Shown: positions 35,376 to 44,505 of the stretch, piece after piece
How positions within the stretch are numbered: position 1 is the first letter of the stretch
How the letters are laid out: every line of letters begins with the position of its first letter
Notes under the pieces: generated by a model
Seen by the model: only the letters and a program-made list of their open reading frames with translations
Database searches by the model: none
Told to the model about the DNA's origin: nothing
Assembly (NCBI RefSeq): GCF_028023675.1
Contig: NZ_JAQIOZ010000007.1
Coordinates: forward strand, 1-64,000
Direction of reading: 5' to 3'
Source: Primorskyibacter aestuariivivens
GTDB taxonomy: Bacteria; Pseudomonadota; Alphaproteobacteria; Rhodobacterales; Rhodobacteraceae
DNA: 64,000 nt
Translations under genes and position numbers: made by a program

Positions 35376-36383
35376 ATGAAATCCATTCTGACCACTGCCG
35401 CCACCGCGCTGGCCCTGACCGTGACCGCCGCAACCGGTGCCATGGCGGCCTGCGATGACGGCGAGATCGTGATCAAGTTTGCCCACGTGACCAACACCGA
35501 CAAGCACCCCAAGGGCATTGCCGCGTCGCTGCTGGAGCAACGTGTGAATGACGAGATGAACGGCAAGGCCTGTATGGAGGTTTTCCCGAACTCGACGCTC
35601 TACAATGACGACCAGGTGTTGGAAGCGCTGCTGCAGGGTGACGTGCAGATGGCTGCGCCCTCGCTGTCCAAGTTCGAACGCTTCACCAAGCAGTTTCGCA
35701 TTTTCGACCTGCCCTTCATGTTCAAGAACATCAACGCCGTGGACGCGTTCCAGAACTCAGAAACCGGTCAGGCGATGAAGGAATCCATGACCCGCCGTGG
35801 CCTGCTGGGTCTGGCCTTCTGGCACAATGGCATGAAGCAGATGTCGGCCAACAAGCCGCTGATGCTGCCGTCGGACGCCGAGGGCCTGAAATTCCGCGTA
35901 CAGTCCTCTGACGTGCTCAAGGCGCAGATGTCCGCGATGGGTGCCTCGCCCCAGCCGATGGCCTTCTCCGAAGTGTATGGCGCGCTGCAGACCGGCGTTG
36001 TGGATGGACAGGAAAACACCTGGTCCAACATCTACGGCCAGAAATTCTTTGAGGTGCAGGACGGCATCACCGAAACCGATCACGGCATCATCGACTATCT
36101 CGTCGTGACCTCGGTCGATTTCTGGGACTCCCTGCCCGACGATGTGCGTGACCAGCTGAAAACCATCCTTGATGAAGTGACCGCCGCACGGAACGCCGAA
36201 TCGACCAAGGTGAACGCCGACGCCAAGCAGGCGATCATCGACGCGGGTGGCACCGTTCGGACCCTGAACGCCGAGCAGCGTCAGGCCTGGGTCGACGTGA
36301 TGAAGCCGGTCTGGGAACAGTTCAAGGACGATGTCGGTCAGGAAAACATCGACGCCGCCCAAAAGATCAACATGACCAACTGA
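35376..36383 (+). CDS. dctP: TRAP transporter C4-dicarboxylate binding protein
   Basis: Periplasmic substrate-binding protein of 335 aa with signal peptide MKSILTTAATALALTVTAAT ending near AMA-A. The conserved ligand arginine is in GLKFRVQSSDV, and the QTGVVDGQENTWSNIY segment has the ENTWSN form found in dicarboxylate-specific DctP proteins (other TRAP proteins read ENP). Binds malate, fumarate or succinate for delivery to DctQM. GGAGGAG is 7 nt before the ATG. First gene of dctPQM; the 260-bp upstream region holds the twin operators. High expression is expected for a binding protein. Confidence 0.94.
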   Translation: MKSILTTAATALALTVTAATGAMAACDDGEIVIKFAHVTNTDKHPKGIAASLLEQRVNDEMNGKACMEVFPNSTLYNDDQVLEALLQGDVQMAAPSLSKFERFTKQFRIFDLPFMFKNINAVDAFQNSETGQAMKESMTRRGLLGLAFWHNGMKQMSANKPLMLPSDAEGLKFRVQSSDVLKAQMSAMGASPQPMAFSEVYGALQTGVVDGQENTWSNIYGQKFFEVQDGITETDHGIIDYLVVTSVDFWDSLPDDVRDQLKTILDEVTAARNAESTKVNADAKQAIIDAGGTVRTLNAEQRQAWVDVMKPVWEQFKDDVGQENIDAAQKINMTN

Positions 36384-36522
36384 TCTGAGGCTTTGCCATC
36401 CGGTCCGGCGCGTGATCCGCGCCGGACCATCCCGGACTGCGGGCTGTGTCCGAGAGGTTATTTTTCGTCGGAAAATCGACCACCGGCCGCGCAGGATTTC
36501 TTCACAACAGGGGAGGGGGCGC

Positions 36523-37212
36523 ATGTCGACCCATTACGAACCCAGGGGCGTCCTTGGACGTCTGGTGCATGAGATCGAGGAAACCGCCATTGCGCTGATC
36601 CTTGGCCTGATGACCCTGATCACCTTTATCAACGTGGTGCTGCGCTACGGCTTCAACACCGGCCTGATCTGGGGGCTTGAGGCGACGGCCTTTCTGTTTG
36701 CCTGGCTTGTGCTCTTCGGCATGAGCTACGCCGTCAAGGTCACTGCCCATCTTGGCGTGGATGCCATCATCAATCTCTTCGACAAACCGGTACGCCGGGC
36801 TCTGGCCTTTCTCGCTGCGGCGGTCTGCATCGTCTACGCTGCGCTCCTGCTCAAGGGGTCGTGGGATTACTGGGCCAATTTCGCCAACCTGCCGCAGACC
36901 GAGGGCCGCTGGTTCCCGCTGGGGCTGGAAGAGATGAAACGTTCCTCCTATCGCGCCTGGTACGAGGTCAATGACATCCCCATGCCCGACTGGCTGCGCT
37001 GGATCGAGCCGCTGATGAATGAAGGCGAGGCTTACGAAAAGATCCCGCGCTTCATCCCCTATGCGATGCTGCCCTTTGGCGCGGCACTGCTCCTGTTCCG
37101 TTTCATTCAGGCCGCCATGCGGCTTGCCACGGGCGAGGCCCAGAGCCTGATCGTCAGCCATGAAGCCGAAGACGCCGTCGATGACGTGCGCCACATGAAT
37201 TACGAGGAATAA
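36523..37212 (+). CDS. dctQ: TRAP transporter small membrane subunit
   Basis: Inner-membrane protein of 229 aa with four transmembrane helices: about 23-43 (AIALILGLMTLITFINVVL), 50-70, 87-108 and 180-198. The long periplasmic loop between TM3 and TM4 (about 70 residues, LPQTEGRWFPLGLEEMKRS) makes it larger than typical DctQ proteins but close in size to Rhodobacter capsulatus DctQ. DctQ supports the channel subunit DctM. Followed by dctM after only 4 bp. Confidence 0.93.
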   Translation: MSTHYEPRGVLGRLVHEIEETAIALILGLMTLITFINVVLRYGFNTGLIWGLEATAFLFAWLVLFGMSYAVKVTAHLGVDAIINLFDKPVRRALAFLAAAVCIVYAALLLKGSWDYWANFANLPQTEGRWFPLGLEEMKRSSYRAWYEVNDIPMPDWLRWIEPLMNEGEAYEKIPRFIPYAMLPFGAALLLFRFIQAAMRLATGEAQSLIVSHEAEDAVDDVRHMNYEE

Positions 37213-37216
37213 AACC

Positions 37217-38593
37217 ATGGAAGTCGCAATTCTCTTTGCCATGGTCATCGGCCTGATGCTGATCGGTGTGCCGATCGCCATCGCGCTGGGCATGTCCTCG
37301 ACCATCTTTCTTCTGGTGCTCAGCGATACCTCGCTGGCCTCCATCGCCCAGACCTTCTTTCAGGCGATGGCGGGGCATTATACGCTGCTGGCCATTCCCT
37401 TCTTCATCCTGGCCTCCAGTTTCATGTCCACGGGCGGCGTGGCGCGGCGGATCATCCGCTTTTCCATCGCCATTGTCGGGCATTTCCATGGCGGTCTGGC
37501 GATTGCAGGCGTCTTCGCCTGTATGCTCTTTGCCGCGCTGTCCGGGTCTTCGCCCGCCACCGTGGTCGCCATCGGCTCCATCGTGATCGCGGGTATGCGC
37601 CAAGTGGGCTATTCCAAGGATTTCGCCGCCGGTGTCATCGCCAACGCAGGGACCCTCGGCATTCTGATCCCGCCGTCGATCGTGATGGTGGTCTATGCCT
37701 CGGCAACCGACGTCTCCGTGGGCCGGATGTTCCTGGCCGGTGTCATTCCGGGCCTGATGGCGGGCACCATGCTGATGGTCACGATCTACGTGATCGCCCG
37801 TATGCGCAACCTGCCCAAGGGCGAATGGAAAGGCTGGGGCGAGGTGTTCGAGGCCGGATTCGAGGCCGGTTGGGGCCTGTTCCTGATCGTGATCATTCTT
37901 GGTGGTATCTATGGCGGTATCTTCACCCCGACCGAGGCCGCGGCAGTGGCGGCTGTCTACGCCTTCTTCATCGCCACCTTCGTCTATCGCGATATGGGGC
38001 CGCTCTGCCGCCCCGAGGGTGAACGCAACCTGACGCTCCTGGACAAACCCATCGCGCTGGTCACCGCGTTCTTCCACCGCGACACCCGCGATACGCTGTT
38101 TGATGCGGGCAAGCTGACGGTCACGCTGATGTTCATCATCGCCAACGCGCTGATCCTCAAGCACGTGCTGACCGATGAACAGATCCCGCAACAGATCGCA
38201 GGCGCGATGCTGTCGGCAGGTTTCGGCGCGGTGACCTTCCTGATCATCGTGAACGTGATCCTGCTGATCGGTGGTCAGTTCATGGAGCCCTCGGGCCTCA
38301 TCGTGATCGTCGCGCCGCTGGTCTTCCCGATTGCCATCGAACTGGGCATCGACCCCATTCACCTTGGCATCATCATGGTGGTCAATATGGAGATCGGGAT
38401 GATCACGCCGCCGGTGGGTCTCAACCTCTTCGTGACCTCGGGTGTGGCGGGCATGCCGATGATGCGGGTTGTGCGCGCGGCGCTGCCCTTCCTCGCCGTG
38501 CTTTTCGTTTTCCTGATCATGGTGACCTATATTCCGGCGCTCTCCACATGGCTGCCCACCACCTTCATGGGGCCGGAGATCATCGTGCAGTAG
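37217..38593 (+). CDS. dctM: TRAP transporter large membrane subunit
   Basis: Sodium-coupled carrier subunit of 458 aa, predicted 11-12 helices with the typical hairpins: SGSSPATVVAIGSI (first re-entrant loop), GTLGILIPPSIVMVVY, GIFTPTEAAAVAAVY and MITPPVGLNLFVTSGVA. An insertion of about 35 residues (about 255-290, DMGPLCRPEGERNLTLLDKP) lies between helices as in other C4-dicarboxylate DctM proteins. GAGGAAT precedes the ATG. Last gene of the operon, followed by a strong terminator. Confidence 0.95.
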   Translation: MEVAILFAMVIGLMLIGVPIAIALGMSSTIFLLVLSDTSLASIAQTFFQAMAGHYTLLAIPFFILASSFMSTGGVARRIIRFSIAIVGHFHGGLAIAGVFACMLFAALSGSSPATVVAIGSIVIAGMRQVGYSKDFAAGVIANAGTLGILIPPSIVMVVYASATDVSVGRMFLAGVIPGLMAGTMLMVTIYVIARMRNLPKGEWKGWGEVFEAGFEAGWGLFLIVIILGGIYGGIFTPTEAAAVAAVYAFFIATFVYRDMGPLCRPEGERNLTLLDKPIALVTAFFHRDTRDTLFDAGKLTVTLMFIIANALILKHVLTDEQIPQQIAGAMLSAGFGAVTFLIIVNVILLIGGQFMEPSGLIVIVAPLVFPIAIELGIDPIHLGIIMVVNMEIGMITPPVGLNLFVTSGVAGMPMMRVVRAALPFLAVLFVFLIMVTYIPALSTWLPTTFMGPEIIVQ

Positions 38594-38613
38594 GAGGCGG
38601 TACTGCAACAATC

Positions 38614-38649
38614 CAAAAGGGCGGCGCCTCACTCAGCGCCGCCCTTTTT
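38614..38649 (+). terminator. Intrinsic terminator after dctM
   Basis: Stem GGGCGGCGC (38618-38626) with GCGCCGCCC (38635-38643), loop CTCACTCA, preceded by AAAA and followed by TTTTTT. The A-run on the left makes it functional also for the convergent glycosyltransferase gene on the other strand. Confidence 0.92.
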
Positions 38650-38658
38650 TGTTTGCGG

Positions 38659-39798
38659 TTAATCCGCGATGGTGTTTCGGATCACCCGCTCCAGCTTTTC
38701 CAGAAGCGCCTGATTGTCGAAGCGCGCCTCAGACACGGCCCGCGCCTCGCGCGCCATCGCATCGCGCCCCTCGGCCTGCATTGCGTTGCGGATCGCGTCG
38801 CCAAATCCCGCCTCGTCATGTTCCTCGACCAGCCAGCCGGTCCGCCCCTCGTCAATCGCTTCGGGGATGCCCGCGTGCCGGGTGGAGACGGTCAGACAAC
38901 CACAGGCCATGGCCTCCTGAATGGCGGTGGGCAGACCCTCGGTATTGCCGTTCTTGGCGGTGATGGAGTGCTGTAGGAAAAACTCGGTCGTGGCCAGCTT
39001 CTCGCGCACCACCTCATGCGGTTGCGCGCCGTGGAAGGAGACTTTGCCCACCGCCCCGGCCTCGGCCACCAGCGCTTTGGCGGGGTCCAGCAGCGGTCCG
39101 TCGCCGATAAAATCCAGATGCGCGTCCGCCATATCCTGCGTTGAAGTCAGAAAGGCGCGCAGCGTCACCAGCGGCGCTTTCTTCTCCACCATGCGTCCCA
39201 CGGCAAGGCAGGAGCGCGGGCGCTTTTCGCCGGGCTGGAACAGCCGCACATTCACGCCGGAGGGGATCACATGGGCGTTGTCGTGGCGCACGCCGTGGGC
39301 GGCCAGATTGTCGAGCAGGAACTGCGACACCGCAAAGACCCCGGCAAGGCGCGGGAACATTTTGCGATACGCCCCCGGCACGTTGCTCTGGTTCAGCGCC
39401 TTGGAGGCATCGGTGCCGCGAAAATAGGTGAAACAGGGAATGCCCATCTCTTCGGCCAGCGGCGCCATGGCCAGGGCCTGCGTGCCGAACTCGGCCAGGA
39501 TCACCTCGATCCTGTGCTCCAGCAAAAACGCCCGCAACTCGGCCTTGGCCCGCCCAAAGGGCAAGCGTCCGGTGCCGTATTTCATCCGGTTCAGGCCCAT
39601 GACAAAAGGCTGGGCCAGTGTGTCTAGAAAAGGCGCCGAGCGGCCACGCCGGTTGAAATACGCGACATCATAGGGGTTTTCGCCGTGATAGCGCCCGCAG
39701 ATCACCGCCGCCGCCCCGCCAAAAAGATGCTGGATATGGCGGTTGATAAAGGTCTCGCCAGCGAGGTGGTATTCGCCGGTAACAATGGCTGCGCGCAT
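38659..39798 (-). CDS. Glycosyltransferase family 4 protein
   Basis: Cytoplasmic GT-B fold enzyme of 379 aa. The N-terminal domain begins MRAAIVTGEYHLAGETFINR; the C-terminal donor domain has CLAVGRMVEKKAPL, DFIGDGPLLDPAKALV and the EX7E motif region EGLPTAIQEAMACGCLTV followed by GIPEAI. This pattern is typical of GT4 enzymes that use nucleotide sugars in surface polysaccharide assembly. ATG 39798 is chosen because the fold starts there, although the ribosome binding site is weak. It stands alone with no other glycan genes nearby. Confidence 0.9.
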   Translation of the reverse strand: MRAAIVTGEYHLAGETFINRHIQHLFGGAAAVICGRYHGENPYDVAYFNRRGRSAPFLDTLAQPFVMGLNRMKYGTGRLPFGRAKAELRAFLLEHRIEVILAEFGTQALAMAPLAEEMGIPCFTYFRGTDASKALNQSNVPGAYRKMFPRLAGVFAVSQFLLDNLAAHGVRHDNAHVIPSGVNVRLFQPGEKRPRSCLAVGRMVEKKAPLVTLRAFLTSTQDMADAHLDFIGDGPLLDPAKALVAEAGAVGKVSFHGAQPHEVVREKLATTEFFLQHSITAKNGNTEGLPTAIQEAMACGCLTVSTRHAGIPEAIDEGRTGWLVEEHDEAGFGDAIRNAMQAEGRDAMAREARAVSEARFDNQALLEKLERVIRNTIAD

Positions 39799-39859
39799 CT
39801 GGCTGGTCTCGTTTGGTTTTCCGGGGGTGCCTAGCAGCGGGGCAGGGCACCGGCAAGCG

Positions 39860-40570
39860 TCAGACGTGAAACAGCGTCCCGACGAAATAGGCAATGGCCG
39901 CCGCGATGCCGCCGATCAAAAGCGTCTCGCCGCCCGATTTCCACCAGCTGGCCAGCGACCAACGGCTCTTGGCCGCGCCGATCACGAAGAACACCGCGAA
40001 GGTCAGGAAAGCCGAGACGGCAAAGGCATTGGGCACTGAGAAGATAAAGGGCAGGAGCGGGATCATACCGGCGATGAGAAACGCCACAAAGGTCACAATG
40101 GCGGCGTGCAGCGGGTGCGGCTCGATCTCGCCGACGCCGTATTCGCCCTCCATCATCATCGCGATCCAGCGGTTGCGGTCGCGGCTGATTTCTTCCGTCG
40201 CGGCCTCCAGCGTGTCGCCCGACAGCCCTTTGTTGCGCAGGATTTCTTTCAACTCCAGCCGCTCGCCGTTGGGGTACAGGCGCAGATGCTCTTCCTCGAT
40301 CTGGCGCAGGCGTTTGGCATTATCCAGCTCCGCCTTGGTGCCGGAAAAATTACCCGCCGCCATGGAAAACCCGTCTGCCAGCACATTGGCCAGCCCCAGC
40401 GCCACGATGACATAGGGTGACAGGCCCGCCCCCGCCACGCCCGCGACAATGGCAAATGTGGTGACCGAGCCATCAATGCCGCCATAGATCGCGTCGCGCA
40501 GATGGCCAGAGCCGCGCAGCGCGTCCAGTCGTGCGCGAATCTCTTCGTGGCTGTGTCCGTGGTCTTTCAT
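39860..40570 (-). CDS. VIT1/CCC1 family metal transporter
   Basis: Membrane protein of 236 aa with five predicted helices. Marks are the opening GGIDGSVTTFAIVAGVAGAG (TM1, with the conserved aspartate), ALGLANVLADGFSMAAGNF (TM2), a cytoplasmic glutamate-rich helical domain (AKRLRQIEEEHLRLYPNGER) that binds metal in VIT proteins, and three C-terminal helices. Family members export iron or manganese from the cytosol. Six bp downstream of the ycjF-like gene, likely the last gene of that operon. Confidence 0.88.
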   Translation of the reverse strand: MKDHGHSHEEIRARLDALRGSGHLRDAIYGGIDGSVTTFAIVAGVAGAGLSPYVIVALGLANVLADGFSMAAGNFSGTKAELDNAKRLRQIEEEHLRLYPNGERLELKEILRNKGLSGDTLEAATEEISRDRNRWIAMMMEGEYGVGEIEPHPLHAAIVTFVAFLIAGMIPLLPFIFSVPNAFAVSAFLTFAVFFVIGAAKSRWSLASWWKSGGETLLIGGIAAAIAYFVGTLFHV

Positions 40571-40576
40571 TCCTCG

Positions 40577-41575
40577 TTACTCCGTTCTGAACAACCCGCT
40601 GAGCGCGCTTTGCACGATCTTGCGGACCGGGGGGCGTTTTGCGCTGACAAAGGGCAGGGGGCGGCAGACTTCCATCGCCGCCGCGCCCACCCGCGCCGTC
40701 AGCGCACCGTTCACCATGCCTTCGCCAAAGCGGCGCGACAGCTTGCCAAGGATCGAGCCGCCCAGCAGTGGCTCCAGCATGTCATCGCCCACCGCCACAG
40801 CACCCGTGGCCACCAGATGCGCCATCACCGCGCGGGTCAGCCGCCAGCTTCCCAATGTGCCCGAGCGTCCGCCATAGATCTCGGCGATGCGGCGGATCAT
40901 GCGCACATTCGCGGTGAGCGCCGTCACCACATCGGCCAGCGCCAGCGGCACCAGCGCGGTGACCGTGGCCACTTGCCGCGCGGCGGCCTCGACCTCGCGC
41001 TGGGCGGCGGCGTCCAGCGGGCTGAGCAAATCGGCCTCGACCTGACCCAGCATCGCCTCGGCGTCGAATGAGTCCTCAAGCCGGTCCTTGAGCTTGTCAC
41101 GGCCCCAGCGGGTGTCCTCGCGCCCGCCATAAAACCCGATCAGGTCACGCGCCACGCTGCGCGCGGCCTTCAGGTCCCGATCCGCCAGCGCCTCGTCGGC
41201 GCGCATCTTGAACCGGTCCACGCGTTTGAGCCTGCCAAAGGCCGCCATTTCCCGGACAATGATGATCAGCGCCACGAAGACCAGCAGACCGATCAGCCCG
41301 GTCACCGCCCAGCCCAGAATAGGTTGCCGCGCGATCAGACCCAGCGCGAAATCCCACGCCGCGACCGAGATCACCGCGCCCAGCACCGCCAGCAGAAGCC
41401 CCCAGAACCAACGCGCTAGCCGCGACGGTGGCCGCGCGGCCAAAAGAGCGGCGGTCTGCATCGCTTGTCCCTGTGGCGCCGGTTGGCCAAGCTCCGGCAC
41501 CGGCGGCGCGTCCGAGGGAGAGGGCGCCTCGCCTGCCTCAAGGTCAATCAGCACCGGGCCTTTGCGTTCACTCAT
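40577..41575 (-). CDS. YcjF-family (DUF697/TIGR01620) membrane protein
   Basis: Protein of 332 aa. A proline-rich N-terminal cytoplasmic part (PSPSDAPPVPELGQPAPQGQ) leads to two transmembrane helices at about 53-74 (WFWGLLLAVLGAVISVAAW) and 83-105. The C-terminal DUF697 region (about 200-330) has LALADVVTALTANVRMIRRI and GGSILGKLSRRFGEGMVNGA. It pairs in many proteobacteria with the GTPase-like YcjX, encoded upstream here. The start overlaps the end of the intervening GNAT gene by 8 bases. The YcjX-YcjF pair is associated with envelope stress in enterobacteria; the molecular role is not established. Confidence 0.85.
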   Translation of the reverse strand: MSERKGPVLIDLEAGEAPSPSDAPPVPELGQPAPQGQAMQTAALLAARPPSRLARWFWGLLLAVLGAVISVAAWDFALGLIARQPILGWAVTGLIGLLVFVALIIIVREMAAFGRLKRVDRFKMRADEALADRDLKAARSVARDLIGFYGGREDTRWGRDKLKDRLEDSFDAEAMLGQVEADLLSPLDAAAQREVEAAARQVATVTALVPLALADVVTALTANVRMIRRIAEIYGGRSGTLGSWRLTRAVMAHLVATGAVAVGDDMLEPLLGGSILGKLSRRFGEGMVNGALTARVGAAAMEVCRPLPFVSAKRPPVRKIVQSALSGLFRTE

Positions 41576-42014
41576 GCTCTTTCTCCCAGACAAAGCGGAT
41601 ATCGGGCAGGCCTTCGTCATTGGTGCTGCCATCGCCCCGCCCGGCCTCTTTGAAACCATGGCGCAGGTAAAAGCGCCGCGCGGCGTCGTTTTTCTGAAAC
41701 GTCCAAAGTTCAAGCCGCTCGGCCCGTGCCTTGGCCTCATCCAGCAGTGCGGTGCCGATCCCCTGTCCCTGATGCTGCGGATGGACGAACAACACGTTCA
41801 CCTCGTCCCCATCCCGCGCGATGAAGCCTGCGATTTGGCGTTCGGAGGCTTCGGCGACGCGCACCCAGCCCCGGTCGATCATCCGCCCGCAAAACGCCAC
41901 GTCCTCGGCCCCGCTATGCAGCGCGGGTTTCCACGCGGGCGCGGCATTGGCCTCGGTCATGATCTGGCCGATCTGGCCGGCATCGGTCGGGCGGGCGGGG
42001 CGCAGGGTGATCAT
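41568..42014 (-). CDS. GNAT family N-acetyltransferase
   Basis: Protein of 148 aa with the GNAT fold: an N-terminal strand-helix (ITLRPARPTDAGQIGQIM), GFIARDGDEVNVLFVHPQHQ leading into the acetyl-CoA P-loop QGQGIGTAL, and the C-terminal LWTFQKNDAARRFYLRHGFK segment. Acceptor unknown (amino acid, small molecule or protein). ATG 42014 overlaps the ycjX stop as TGATG, and its own end overlaps the ycjF start, so it is embedded in that operon. GTG 42017 is an alternative start. Confidence 0.88.
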   Translation of the reverse strand: MITLRPARPTDAGQIGQIMTEANAAPAWKPALHSGAEDVAFCGRMIDRGWVRVAEASERQIAGFIARDGDEVNVLFVHPQHQGQGIGTALLDEAKARAERLELWTFQKNDAARRFYLRHGFKEAGRGDGSTNDEGLPDIRFVWEKEHE

Positions 42015-43429
42015 CACAGCTTGTCCCCGATCAGGAACTGCGCCGACCGGTCCAGCCGGATATGTGGCGGCCCGTCGCCGGGTTTCAGCGTCAGCGGGGC
42101 AGGGGCAAAGCGCATGATCTGATAGTCCCCGTCCAGCCAGGCCTCCTGTCCGTCGCGGGCCGGGCCAAGCAGTGCGTTTGGATCTTCCGGCAACTCTCCG
42201 GGATACATCGCCGCCGCCTTGCCGGTATCGAGCAAATGCCCGCGCACCACATCCAGATCGCGCCCGTCATGGCGCAGGGTTTCCTCGGTCGTGGCGCGCA
42301 GGGACGCGATGGACATGGCCGCGGTTTCCGCCCCGGCAAAACGCGCCCGGTCGCGGGCCTCCCGCGTCAGCGCCTCCATGATGGCGGTCAGGCGCGGGTG
42401 CTGCGTATGGTGGATATGGTCGGCCTTGGTCGCGGCAAAGAGGATCTTTTCCACCCGCTTGCCCATCAGGAGCCGGGTCAGGAAATCGTTCCGCCCGGGC
42501 CGGAAGGCCCCAAGGATATCGGCCATGGCATGGCGCATATCCTCGACCGCCTGCGGCCCCTTGTTGATCGCCCCCAATGCGTCGACCAGCACCACCTGCC
42601 GGTCGATGCGGCTGAAGTGATCGCGGAAAAACGGCTTCACCACCTCGCGCTTATAGGCCTCGAACCGCCGCTCCATCTCGCGCCAGAGCGACCGGCGCGG
42701 CGGGCTGTCTGGCCGGGCCAGCGGCGCAAAGGTCAGCACCGGCGCGCCGTCGAGATCGCCGGGCAACAGGAACCGGCCCGGGGTACAGTCATAAAAGCCC
42801 GCGCGCCGAGCCTCGTTCAGATAGGCCGTGAAAGACGCCGCCAGCGCCTTGGCCTGCGGTTCTTCCATTGCGCCACTGCCATCCGTGCCCGTGGACAGCG
42901 CCAGAAAATCCGCCGCTTCCGCGCGGCCCTGAATACGGGCCAATACCTCTTCGGACCATTGCGCAAAGCTCTTGTCCAGAAGGGCCAGATCAAGCAGCCA
43001 TTCGCCGGGATAATCGACGATATCGAGGTGAATGACCTTTGGCCCCTGAAGGCCCGACAGGAACCCGCCCGGCTGCACCTTGAGCGAGAGGCGCAATTCG
43101 CTGACCGCGCGCGTGCTGTCCGGCCAATGCGGCGCACGAGCGGTCAGCGCGCCCAGATGCGATTCGTAATCAAAGCGCGGCACGGTGTTGTCGGGCTGCG
43201 GTTGCAGATAGGCATGCAAGAGCCGCCCTTCCGAGCCCGCAACCAGCCCGTTCATCCGCCCCCGGTCCATCAGGTTGGCCACCAGCGAGGTGATGAACAC
43301 CGTCTTGCCGGATCGCGCCAGCCCGGTCACGCCCAGCCGGATCACCGGCTCGAACAGGGCCTCGCTTACCGTGTCCGTAACGGTCTCGACACTGCGCACC
43401 ACGCTGTCGGCCAGAGTGTTGATGATCAA
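42014..43429 (-). CDS. YcjX-family P-loop NTPase
   Basis: Cytoplasmic GTPase-like protein of about 471 aa (DUF463). The P-loop GLARSGKTVFITSLVANL lies near residues 35-52. Other family segments are LDIVDYPGEWLLDLALL (switch/Walker B region), QVVLVDALGAINKG and KILFAATKADHIHHTQHP (the TKAD guanine-specificity motif). The start is a TTG at 43429 with GGGGGCAGG upstream; internal GTG codons about 10 residues later are possible. Forms an operon with the GNAT gene, ycjF and probably the VIT transporter. Divergent from truA. Confidence 0.88.
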   Translation of the reverse strand: MIINTLADSVVRSVETVTDTVSEALFEPVIRLGVTGLARSGKTVFITSLVANLMDRGRMNGLVAGSEGRLLHAYLQPQPDNTVPRFDYESHLGALTARAPHWPDSTRAVSELRLSLKVQPGGFLSGLQGPKVIHLDIVDYPGEWLLDLALLDKSFAQWSEEVLARIQGRAEAADFLALSTGTDGSGAMEEPQAKALAASFTAYLNEARRAGFYDCTPGRFLLPGDLDGAPVLTFAPLARPDSPPRRSLWREMERRFEAYKREVVKPFFRDHFSRIDRQVVLVDALGAINKGPQAVEDMRHAMADILGAFRPGRNDFLTRLLMGKRVEKILFAATKADHIHHTQHPRLTAIMEALTREARDRARFAGAETAAMSIASLRATTEETLRHDGRDLDVVRGHLLDTGKAAAMYPGELPEDPNALLGPARDGQEAWLDGDYQIMRFAPAPLTLKPGDGPPHIRLDRSAQFLIGDKL

Positions 43430-43539
43430 GCCTGCCCCCGTTTCCTGCCTGTGTCAGAGGATAGGCATGGCGGGGCGGCGTTACCAGAGGGCGATTGGGG
43501 GGATTGTTTGACGCGTTGCGTCACGCTACATCGCGGCTC

Positions 43540-44313
43540 ATGCCCAGATACGCGCTCAAAGTGGAATATGACGGCACCGGTCTGGCCGGGTGGCAGCGTC
43601 AGGCCGACCAGCCCTCGGTTCAGGGCGCGGTCGAGGCGGCGCTGGCGCGCCTTGAGCCGCGCGATCATACCATCGCCGCCGCGGGACGCACCGATGCGGG
43701 GGTACATGCGCGGGGGCAGGTGGCGCATTGCGATATGGAGAAGGACTGGGATCCGTTCCGGCTCTCGGAGGCGCTGAACCATCATCTGAAACCGGCGCGC
43801 GTGGCGATCCGCGATTGTGCCCGCGTGGAGGATGACTGGCACGCGCGCTTCTCGGCGCGGGAGCGGCGCTATCTCTTTCGCCTTTTGACCCGCCGCGCGC
43901 CCTGCACCATGGAGGCGGGGCAGGTCTGGCGCGTCAACCATCGACTTGATGTGGACGCCATGCGCGCAGGCGCGGCGCATCTCATCGGGCATCATGATTT
44001 CACCACCTTCCGCTCGTCCATTTGTCAGGCGGCCTCGCCGGTGAAAACGCTGGACAGTCTGGAGATCGACGCGGTCGAGACCGATGCAGGGACGGAAATC
44101 CAGTTCCGTCTCGCCGCGCGCAGCTTCCTGCACAACCAGGTGCGCAGCTTTGTCGGCACACTGGAACGCGTGGGCGCGGGGTCCTGGCACCCCGATCAGG
44201 TGCGTGATGCACTTGAGGCCCGCGACCGCGCCGCCTGTGGCCCGGTCTGCCCGCCACAGGGGTTGTATCTCATGAGCGTGGGCTACCCGGACGATCCTTT
44301 TGCTGCAAAATAA
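43540..44313 (+). CDS. truA: tRNA pseudouridine(38-40) synthase
   Basis: Modifies U38-U40 in the anticodon arm of many tRNAs. The 257-aa protein has the N-terminal [15 protein letters not shown] strand, the catalytic D52 in [14 protein letters not shown], an [10 protein letters not shown] motif and the C-terminal [19 protein letters not shown] segment, all diagnostic for TruA. ATG 43540 gives the standard [10 protein letters not shown] start; an extended frame begins at 43495 without a good ribosome binding site. Confidence 0.96.
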   Translation: MPRYALKVEYDGTGLAGWQRQADQPSVQGAVEAALARLEPRDHTIAAAGRTDAGVHARGQVAHCDMEKDWDPFRLSEALNHHLKPARVAIRDCARVEDDWHARFSARERRYLFRLLTRRAPCTMEAGQVWRVNHRLDVDAMRAGAAHLIGHHDFTTFRSSICQAASPVKTLDSLEIDAVETDAGTEIQFRLAARSFLHNQVRSFVGTLERVGAGSWHPDQVRDALEARDRAACGPVCPPQGLYLMSVGYPDDPFAAK

Positions 44314-44505
44314 CGCTTGCCGGGACGCCGCTTTGCGTCTATCCGCCACGGAATGAGCACGCAGACCCATATCCGACGAGACATCTAAGTCCCTGTCCCC
44401 CATGCCACAGCGCATGGCCTTTCTGCCTGTTTACCCCCCAACCCAACTTGACTTGCCCCCGTGCCCTTGGCACCCATTGGGCTTCTTATTTTCGAGGATA
44501 TCGAC

